The notes beneath the pieces are model-generated. The model did not search any database and was not told where the DNA came from. It saw only the letters and a program-made list of their open reading frames with translations. This document shows positions 7,177 through 11,853 of a stretch of DNA of 11,853 bases, one piece after another; the first letter of the stretch is position 1; each line of letters starts with the position of its first letter. The position numbers were made by a program, and so were the translations under genes. The DNA comes from an uncultured Bacteroidales bacterium (GTDB lineage: Bacteria; Bacteroidota; Bacteroidia; Bacteroidales; P3), in contig CAMURW010000020.1 of assembly GCA_947097635.1 (NCBI GenBank), forward strand, positions 1 through 11,853, in the 5' to 3' direction.

Positions 7177-7202
7177 TAGGGACGGGCTTGTTCCCGTCCC
7201 TA
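7177..7202 (+). terminator. perfect 10-bp hairpin after the lipoprotein gene
   Basis: TAGGGACGGG (7177-7186) pairs perfectly with CCCGTCCCTA (7193-7202) around the loop CTTGTT, followed by TTTCTT. It starts 17 bases after the stop and would work as a terminator, although the T-run is short. GC-rich palindromes of this kind can also be members of dispersed repeat families, which cannot be tested in one window. Confidence 0.65.
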
Positions 7203-7328
7203 TTTCTTACAGGTACTGCAACGGAGCGTCCAACCGATAAAAAATAATAGCGTAGATGCGTGTTTTGCCACTATTGCTTACGCATTTACAGGGACAAAAG
7301 ATTATACATAACAATAAAAGATAATGCA

Positions 7329-7817
7329 ATGAAGAAGATTCTTTTTGCGACGTGTGCCATCGTCGGTTTAGCGCACATTGCTTTCGCCCAAGTACCACAA
7401 TCGCTGAACGGCACAAAGTGGTATGCAACGGAGACCGCCGAACAAGACGTAGAAATGTTGACAGTTGAGGTTGTGGCAAAATATTGCTTTAGCTTCGGCG
7501 AACAGAATGGCTCGATGAACATTTTGATGAAGGCGAATCTTGAAGTCCTCGACGCCTACGGTCCGGTACAGGAGGAACTGTTGGAGCCGACGAGCCAAAA
7601 CGAGCCCTTTACCTATACCTACAGCAACGGCAAAGGCACCATAGTGCAACAGAACAAAGATGGCAAGGATATTTCGAGTGATTTCGTTGTTGATGGATCG
7701 AAGATGATTATGTACAAAGTTACAGGCAATAAGAAAAAGGTGTGGCTGACGCTGGGCTTGAATAGTGCCATCGACAATAAGCGCGGCGACAACATCACCT
7801 TCCACATCGGAGAATAA
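7329..7817 (+). CDS. small secreted protein, function unknown
   Basis: The 162-residue product starts with a typical signal peptide (MKKILFATCAIVGLAHIAFA) with a signal peptidase I site after Ala20, leaving Gln at the new N-terminus. I chose the ATG at 7329 over the in-frame GTG at 7260 because only this start puts the signal peptide at the N-terminus. The mature part alternates polar and hydrophobic residues and looks all-beta: an early GTKWYATE, then FSFGEQNGSMNILMK, PFTYTYSNGKGTIV, DFVVDGSKMIMYK and VWLTLGL. That order resembles small lipocalin-like proteins of Bacteroidetes, a structural guess only. It is periplasmic or secreted. The next gene starts 20 bases later on the same strand, so the two are probably co-transcribed. 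No canonical -7 box was found upstream. Confidence 0.82.
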   Translation: MKKILFATCAIVGLAHIAFAQVPQSLNGTKWYATETAEQDVEMLTVEVVAKYCFSFGEQNGSMNILMKANLEVLDAYGPVQEELLEPTSQNEPFTYTYSNGKGTIVQQNKDGKDISSDFVVDGSKMIMYKVTGNKKKVWLTLGLNSAIDNKRGDNITFHIGE

Positions 7818-7837
7818 AATAAGAAAGGAACAACAAG

Positions 7838-9604
7838 ATGAAAAAAAACATTACAAGAGTACTTGCCACGATAGTAGCCATAATGCTGTGTGGCAGCCTG
7901 GCCGCTCAAACGAAGATTCGTTGCACCAGTGACAGGCACAACAATAGCCTCGACCCCATAGGCACCGGGGCGGCGAAAAGCCTTGCAGGCAGGAGCATAA
8001 AACCAATACCACACCTTCCCAAGGGTGGACCGAAGAGTGCCTCCGTGACTTTTTCTGCCACGCCGACGGCCGAAAGTGCCGTGCTTACATTTACAAAGAA
8101 CGCCGATTGCTACCGGTATTATGTGGCAGTGACCGATACCGGCCTGCTGGAAAAGATAGCGGATATATACGCTTCATACGGCATTTCCGTGACTATGGAG
8201 GAACTGATGTCTCAGTATGTGTCAGGGGGTACGTTGTGCAATGGCGACACAACGATAGTCGTAGGAGGCCTAGCACCTGCCACCAGCTACTCTTGCTACA
8301 TCTGGGCACTGGCAAGTGCCACGGACCAGACCGGAGTGGCCATTACCGGCAACGGCTTCGTCACTACCGTGGACGGCGGCACGGGCACTGCTACCATTTC
8401 GGTGACTCATACGGCACAGGCAAAGTCCGTTTCCCACGCCATCACATGCGGCTCTGAGACCGGTTATTTCAAAATGGCGTTTTTCGACAGCGCGTCGGTG
8501 GCGCGTGACGGTTGGACTGCAGACAGCCTTCTCGTACATGCCGCCGGCAACCGCAACTATGGCCCAGGCACAGCCTCACTCATCACCGATGAACTGAGGA
8601 AGGGAACGACATACTATTTCGTTTTCCTGCCCTACAACCATAACCGACAGCTCGGCACTGCCATCGTGGACACGGCACGCACTACCGGTGTATCGCCCGC
8701 CGTTGCCATTACCGACATTCACACGTCGCTGACCTCCGTGCATACCGCCAGTGCCAGTTTCACAACTTCTCCGAATGCAGCCTGTACACACGGATACGAT
8801 GTATGGCTCTTCCCCATCGAAATTCTCCGCATCATCTTAAACTACGCCAATCAGGGATACTGCATTTACGACCTCGCCGATGCGCCATTGTATAGCGGAA
8901 CCGCAGTGCACGACTTCAACATCACTGACCTGGAAGCCAGCACCACCTACTGCATCTACGTAGCTGCCAAGGGAGAGGATACTATATATGACTATAGCAC
9001 GACCCTCGTCATGCCCATGGGCGGCGACACAGGCATCGCTAACATCACCATAGCCATAACAAACATCACTGCCACCACTGCCACTGTCGCCGTCACCCCC
9101 GATGACAACTCGGCCTACTTCTATTTCCTTTACGGCCCCAGCACAGTATTCGAGCGGAGAGGGATGACAACTGCCGAAGCCGTGGTGAATTATATGGATA
9201 ATGCCGGCACTTTCAACAACTTCAGCCAAGGGTTCTCCGAATCCCTAACGAACCTGACGACTGCCACCGAGTACACCGTATGGGCCATACCCTTCAACAA
9301 GAATCACACGATGGGCAATGCCGCATGCGAGAAATTCACCCCCCACTCCGTCACGGGTATCGGCAAGGCCGATGCCGTTCAAGTGAGGGTATGCCCTAAT
9401 CCCGTTTCGGACGTTCTCGCCATCGCAGATGCGGCAAACTACGACGAGGCAATACTTTTCAACAGCCTAGGGCAACCCGTGCAAAGCCAGAAGATAGATG
9501 GAGGGAAGACGACATTCGATATCAGTGCCTTGCCGAGAGGAATCTATATCCTTCGCCTGCAAGGCATCCGTGGTGCAACCACAAGGAAAATTGTAGCAAA
9601 ATAA
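7838..9604 (+). CDS. T9SS cargo protein with four fibronectin-III-like repeats and type A sorting domain
   Basis: The 588-residue product has a signal peptide (residues 1-23, cleavage after LAA). After a low-complexity linker come four beta-rich repeats of about 100-113 residues at roughly 66-178, 183-283, 288-396 and 400-504. Each contains a matching strand: GLAPATSYSCYIWAL (144-158), ELRKGTTYYFVFLPYN (252-267), DLEASTTYCIYVAAKG (364-379) and NLTTATEYTVWAIPFN (472-487). The C-terminus (516-588) is a T9SS type A sorting domain: VRVCPNPVSDVL, ILFNSLGQPVQS, FDISALPRGIYILRL and the final basic TRKIVAK. The family route is Sec export, then passage through the type IX translocon with removal of this tail and attachment to the surface or release. 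No protease or glycosidase motif is seen, so an adhesin or structural role is inferred. AAAGGA at 7824-7829 is a fair ribosome site. An A8 run follows the ATG. Confidence 0.92.
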   Translation: MKKNITRVLATIVAIMLCGSLAAQTKIRCTSDRHNNSLDPIGTGAAKSLAGRSIKPIPHLPKGGPKSASVTFSATPTAESAVLTFTKNADCYRYYVAVTDTGLLEKIADIYASYGISVTMEELMSQYVSGGTLCNGDTTIVVGGLAPATSYSCYIWALASATDQTGVAITGNGFVTTVDGGTGTATISVTHTAQAKSVSHAITCGSETGYFKMAFFDSASVARDGWTADSLLVHAAGNRNYGPGTASLITDELRKGTTYYFVFLPYNHNRQLGTAIVDTARTTGVSPAVAITDIHTSLTSVHTASASFTTSPNAACTHGYDVWLFPIEILRIILNYANQGYCIYDLADAPLYSGTAVHDFNITDLEASTTYCIYVAAKGEDTIYDYSTTLVMPMGGDTGIANITIAITNITATTATVAVTPDDNSAYFYFLYGPSTVFERRGMTTAEAVVNYMDNAGTFNNFSQGFSESLTNLTTATEYTVWAIPFNKNHTMGNAACEKFTPHSVTGIGKADAVQVRVCPNPVSDVLAIADAANYDEAILFNSLGQPVQSQKIDGGKTTFDISALPRGIYILRLQGIRGATTRKIVAK

Positions 9605-9648
9605 TCAAAGGATAGCCAGACTTCGCTCCTTTGTCTGAATTGCATATG

Positions 9649-9682
9649 CGCCGTGCAGGTAGAGACACCTGTGCGGCGTTTT
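9649..9682 (+). terminator. rho-independent terminator of the T9SS cargo gene
   Basis: CGCCGTGCAGGT (9649-9660) pairs with ACCTGTGCGGCG (9667-9678) as a 12-bp stem with two adjacent G-U wobbles, around the loop AGAGAC. TTTT (9679-9682) follows. It begins 44 bases after the stop. The G-U wobbles pair only in RNA read from the plus strand, which supports a plus-strand function. Confidence 0.85.
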
Positions 9683-9683
9683 C

Positions 9684-9885
9684 TGTACGCTCGGCATAAG
9701 CATTGGTGAATGGTTGCCAATCCCTAAGCCGCCCTAAAAGTGGGAAGTTTACAGCCCACGGCCAGTGTGCCCCGTCGCGAGGTGAAGAGTATAATCCGAA
9801 TGACACGTACGGCGGTGTGAGAGGTCTGGAAAAGACGAAAATAGGAGGTAGGCACCTATCATTGGTTGCTACCTCCTACTTGATT
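9684..9885 (+). mobile_element. 3' remnant of a group II intron (domain V 3' strand, domain VI, 3' end)
   Basis: CGTACGGCGGTGTGAGAGG (9806-9824) matches the conserved 3' strand of domain V and the linker after it in bacterial group II introns. Domain VI follows as the stem GGAGGTAG / CTACCTCC (9844-9851, 9869-9876). The tail TACTTGAT has the candidate branch-point A at 9878, and the intron would end near 9884. No 5' end (GUGYG-type), no reverse transcriptase and no upstream domains are present in the window. The expected 5' strand of domain V is not found as a clean complement: only CCGAATG lies in front, three bases before its partner. This looks like a decayed or truncated copy. The left boundary is uncertain; 9684, just after the terminator, is a working choice. 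Confidence 0.72.
9838..9878 (-). terminator. likely terminator of the minus-strand beta-barrel gene, formed by intron domain VI
   Basis: Read on the minus strand, TAGGAGGTAG (9878-9869) pairs perfectly with CTACCTCCTA (9851-9842) around a 17-base loop. TTTT (9841-9838) then follows. It begins 50 bases beyond the stop of the beta-barrel gene, where a terminator would be expected, and no better candidate lies in between. The same bases form domain VI of the intron remnant on the plus strand. Confidence 0.65.
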
Positions 9886-9927
9886 GCGAAAATTACTTAT
9901 TGCTAATTTCAGATTCGCAGCAGCGCA

Positions 9928-10749
9928 TTAGAAGTGGAAGCCGATGCGGAGTGCAAGTAGCCCTATGCGGCGCTGTACATTGTTGGTGGCAAATTCCTTT
10001 GCGGCAGCGGTGGCTGCGGCATCAACCTTGGGGGTGCCGTCGGTATTGTAGATGATGCTGCCGTTCACGGTGCTTCTCTCGTAAACCACGGGATTGCGCA
10101 GCGCATCGCTGCTGGCATCTTTGTAATTGATGGTATGTTTGCCCAGGCCATAGAAGTTCAGGCTGGCACTCACATGCTCGCCAAAGTAGCAGCCGGCGCC
10201 AATCTGGAAGGCCATAGCGCCTTTTACGCTGTATTTGGCCCAGTAGTATTCAGGATGGCTGGCATCGCCGCCTTTCCATCCTTCACTGCCCACGTTGACA
10301 ACATCGTAGCCTACGCCAAATTCGGCAAAGGGACGTAGCACGTCGCTGATGGCATAGTTGTACTGCACACCTAGCAGAATGGGGACGTTGATGTAATGTG
10401 AGGATTTGCCGTTGTGGTCGATAATGGCATCGCGGACATCACCTTTCACACGGTTCCAGAACAGGTCGACACTGAGAAAAGGGTCCACATTGCCGAAGCC
10501 TACGTCGAAGCGGTAACTGGCACGGTAGCCGAAGCCAATGCCCATACCGGCACATTTGCCGATGTTCTCCTTGGTGAGGATGTAGGCGGCATCGCTGTAT
10601 TGCAGATTGTTGGCATTGCTGTGGAAACTGCCAGTAGGCAAACCAAAGTCCAGATACACGCTGTTGGTGAGCTGGGCTTGTGCCATAAAGCCTGTCACAG
10701 TGAAGGCGATAGCAATGCATAAACCTTTGATTGTGATACTCTTTTCCAT
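9928..10749 (-). CDS. outer-membrane beta-barrel protein
   Basis: The 273-residue product begins with a signal peptide (MEKSITIKGL... ending FMAQA, cleavage after Ala25). I chose the ATG at 10749 because the longer frame, starting at 10857, would place 36 residues in front of the signal peptide and would run through the promoter. The mature part is a run of amphipathic strands with glycine and aromatic residues, such as GIGFGYRASYRFDVGFG, FLSVDLFWNR, LLGVQYNYAI, PFAEFGVGYDVV, AFQIGAGCYF and ALRIGFHF. It ends in Phe, the classic BAM recognition residue. The layout fits small 8- to 10-stranded outer-membrane proteins (OmpW/PorT-like beta-barrel superfamily). An Ala/Lys-rich insert (about residues 236-256) precedes the last strand. 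The ligand or role is unknown. It is transcribed divergently from the porin gene. Confidence 0.9.
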   Translation of the reverse strand: MEKSITIKGLCIAIAFTVTGFMAQAQLTNSVYLDFGLPTGSFHSNANNLQYSDAAYILTKENIGKCAGMGIGFGYRASYRFDVGFGNVDPFLSVDLFWNRVKGDVRDAIIDHNGKSSHYINVPILLGVQYNYAISDVLRPFAEFGVGYDVVNVGSEGWKGGDASHPEYYWAKYSVKGAMAFQIGAGCYFGEHVSASLNFYGLGKHTINYKDASSDALRNPVVYERSTVNGSIIYNTDGTPKVDAAATAAAKEFATNNVQRRIGLLALRIGFHF

Positions 10750-10785
10750 GTTAATATCTTTATTAAGTGTATGTTTTCCAAAATG

Positions 10786-10815
10786 CAAAAGTATAAAAAT
10801 ATTTTGAATTGACAA
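10786..10815 (-). promoter_or_regulatory. promoter of the beta-barrel gene
   Basis: On the minus strand TTG (10815-10813) is followed after 19 bases by TACTTTTG (10793-10786), an exact fit to the Bacteroidetes -33/-7 pattern with TAnnTTTG. The leader to the ATG at 10749 would be about 30 bases. It shares the TTGACAA core (10809-10815) with the plus-strand promoter. Confidence 0.78.
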
Positions 10816-10842
10816 TATAATAATGAAAAAAGAGTATCTTTG
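10809..10842 (+). promoter_or_regulatory. promoter of the porin gene
   Basis: TATCTTTG (10835-10842) is an exact TAnnTTTG -7 box, the same octamer as in the lipoprotein promoter. The nearest -33-like TTG (10809-10811) leaves a 23-base spacer, a little long, so the -33 assignment is weaker than the -7 box. The leader to the TTG start at 10880 would be about 30 bases. Confidence 0.68.
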
Positions 10843-10879
10843 CAATTCCAAATGCATGGGTGAATAAATTCATAACGAT

Positions 10880-11853
10880 TTGAAAACGAATAAAATATTA
10901 CTTTCTGTTGCATTAGCGGCACTGGCAATTATCGTTGCCACGCCCACCGTTAAGGCGCAAAATGATGCCACTGGCATCGAAAAGCCTCTCATTGGCACTC
11001 TACGTCTGGAGGCTCGTGCCGATTTTCAGTACACCGATCACACCTACGCGCTCAACGACAGCACCTGGGGCAGTTCGCCATACGGCTTCCGCGGAAAATA
11101 TTTCAACCTGCACATGGGAGGCCACATCGGTGATAAATTCAGCTACTATTTTCGGCAGCGTATCCGTGCCAATGCCGGCGATGTCAGGTTCTTCGATAAT
11201 ACCGACTTCCTATATCTGAATTATCAGGCCAATCCGAACTGGGGTCTGCGCTTCGGAAAGGACGCGTTGGCAGTGGGCGGTTTCGAGTACGACCTGCCTC
11301 CCATCGATGTAATGTTCTTTGGTTACTACTGGGACAACTACTACTGCTTCCAGAACGCCGCCAGCGTGGCCTTCACCACCAACGACGGCAACCACACCTT
11401 CCGTGCACAGGTGGCCATGTCGCCTTATTGCTATACGGGATCACCCTATGGCGAGACCAATATGCTGAGTTACAATATCCTCTGGAGCGGAAACATGGGG
11501 CATTGGCAAACCCTCTGGAGCGTGAGCCTCTTTGACGGCGGCAACCGGTTCATGCAGAACATCGTGCTGGGCAACAAACTGGAATACGAGCGCTTCAATA
11601 TCTATCTAGACCTCATCTATCGCAATACCGGCTCCATGGACTTGGCATGCTATAGCGCCATCGCCGAAGCGCAATACAAACTGTGCGGCACCTGGACCCT
11701 CTTTGCCAAGGGTAGTTATGTGAACAACCAGCAGCATGACGGGTCGGACTGCCTCAGCCAGCCGGGGCAGAAGGAAATCTATGGTGGCATGGGCTGCTAT
11801 TTTCGTCCCATCCCCAGCGTGCGTCTGCATGCCTTTGCAGCCTATTACAACAA
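10880..11853 (+). CDS. porin O/P-like outer-membrane porin, 3' end beyond the window
   Basis: An open frame of 324 codons runs off the right edge. It appears to start with TTG at 10880: an in-frame TAA lies at 10865-10867, no ATG or GTG falls between, and the next in-frame ATG (near 11115) would remove the signal peptide. From the TTG the product reads (M)KTNKILLSVALAALAIIV...VKA|QN, a standard signal peptide cleaved after residue 26. The mature part has alternating aromatic strands with the porin O/P hallmarks: FNLHMGGHIGDKFSYYFRQR, DFLYLNYQANPNWGLRFGKD and GGFEYDLPPIDVMFFGYYWDN. This family forms trimeric 16-stranded barrels, some of them phosphate- or polyphosphate-selective; selectivity cannot be read here. 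It is divergent from the neighbouring beta-barrel gene. Confidence 0.88.
   Translation, partial: MKTNKILLSVALAALAIIVATPTVKAQNDATGIEKPLIGTLRLEARADFQYTDHTYALNDSTWGSSPYGFRGKYFNLHMGGHIGDKFSYYFRQRIRANAGDVRFFDNTDFLYLNYQANPNWGLRFGKDALAVGGFEYDLPPIDVMFFGYYWDNYYCFQNAASVAFTTNDGNHTFRAQVAMSPYCYTGSPYGETNMLSYNILWSGNMGHWQTLWSVSLFDGGNRFMQNIVLGNKLEYERFNIYLDLIYRNTGSMDLACYSAIAEAQYKLCGTWTLFAKGSYVNNQQHDGSDCLSQPGQKEIYGGMGCYFRPIPSVRLHAFAAYYN

Larger units (their letters stand above)
9605..9927. other. 323-base convergent intergenic region
   Basis: This region separates the convergent T9SS cargo gene and beta-barrel gene. It holds the cargo-gene terminator (9649-9682), the group II intron remnant (9684-9885) with its domain VI hairpin, and about 40 AT-rich bases before the beta-barrel stop. 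Short reading frames of 67 and 94 codons run through the remnant on both strands. They show no signal peptide, domain or codon pattern that would support a gene. Confidence 0.75.

Noticed and set aside
7260..7328. Upstream GTG start for the small secreted protein
   Set aside because: It would put 23 polar residues in front of an otherwise standard signal peptide; the ATG at 7329 fits better.
7838..7850. A8 run after the start codon of the T9SS gene as a phase-variation switch
   Set aside because: Eight A residues are common in Lys-Lys-Asn N-termini of this phylum and are short for a switch.
9703..9906. Small plus-strand ORF (67 codons) in the convergent spacer
   Set aside because: It runs through the intron domain V-VI structure; the sequence is explained by the RNA element.
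10750..10857. Upstream ATG start (10857) for the minus-strand beta-barrel gene
   Set aside because: The extension would place 36 residues before the signal peptide and would lie inside the promoter elements.

Overview
The window reads as a chromosome segment from a member of the Bacteroidota, most likely a Prevotella/Bacteroides-type Bacteroidales. Four things point that way. Two promoters carry the Bacteroidetes -7 element TAnnTTTG. Most genes lack clear Shine-Dalgarno sites. One secreted protein ends in a type IX secretion (T9SS) sorting domain. One lipoprotein has a Cys followed by E-K-E-D-D, resembling the surface lipoprotein export signal described in this phylum. The assignment is inference from sequence features only; no 16S or search was possible.

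Left third (1-5846): a same-strand housekeeping block. A 5'-truncated uvrA-family gene (nucleotide excision repair ATPase) is followed after 16 bases by a small four-helix membrane protein with an acidic tail. That gene overlaps mnmE (tRNA U34 modification GTPase) by four bases. After a 63-base gap comes serS (seryl-tRNA synthetase). A strong hairpin plus T-run at 5924-5954 ends the block.

Middle (5847-6709): 863 bases without a convincing gene. It holds the serS terminator, an array of about eight 11-bp units, a C10-A9 homopolymer junction, an AT-rich stretch with inverted TGATT/AATCA boxes, a good Bacteroidetes promoter and a roughly 140-base structured leader.

Accessory surface region (6710-9604): a putative surface lipoprotein closed by a perfect 10-bp hairpin, then a probable two-gene unit. 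The unit encodes a small secreted protein of unknown function and a 588-residue cargo protein with four fibronectin-III-like repeats and a T9SS type A tail. A GU-containing hairpin with T4 terminates it.

Right part (9605-11853): a 3' remnant of a group II intron (domain V 3' strand, domain VI and the typical 3' end) lies between convergent genes. Its domain VI stem is also a plausible terminator for the minus-strand outer-membrane beta-barrel gene. That gene and a plus-strand porin O/P-like gene, which runs off the right edge and appears to start with TTG, are divergently transcribed from interlocked promoters.

No defence system, CRISPR array, tRNA or rRNA was seen. The most unusual items are the intron relic that may serve as a terminator, the repeat-rich spacer, the structured leader of the lipoprotein gene, and the repeat architecture of the T9SS cargo protein.
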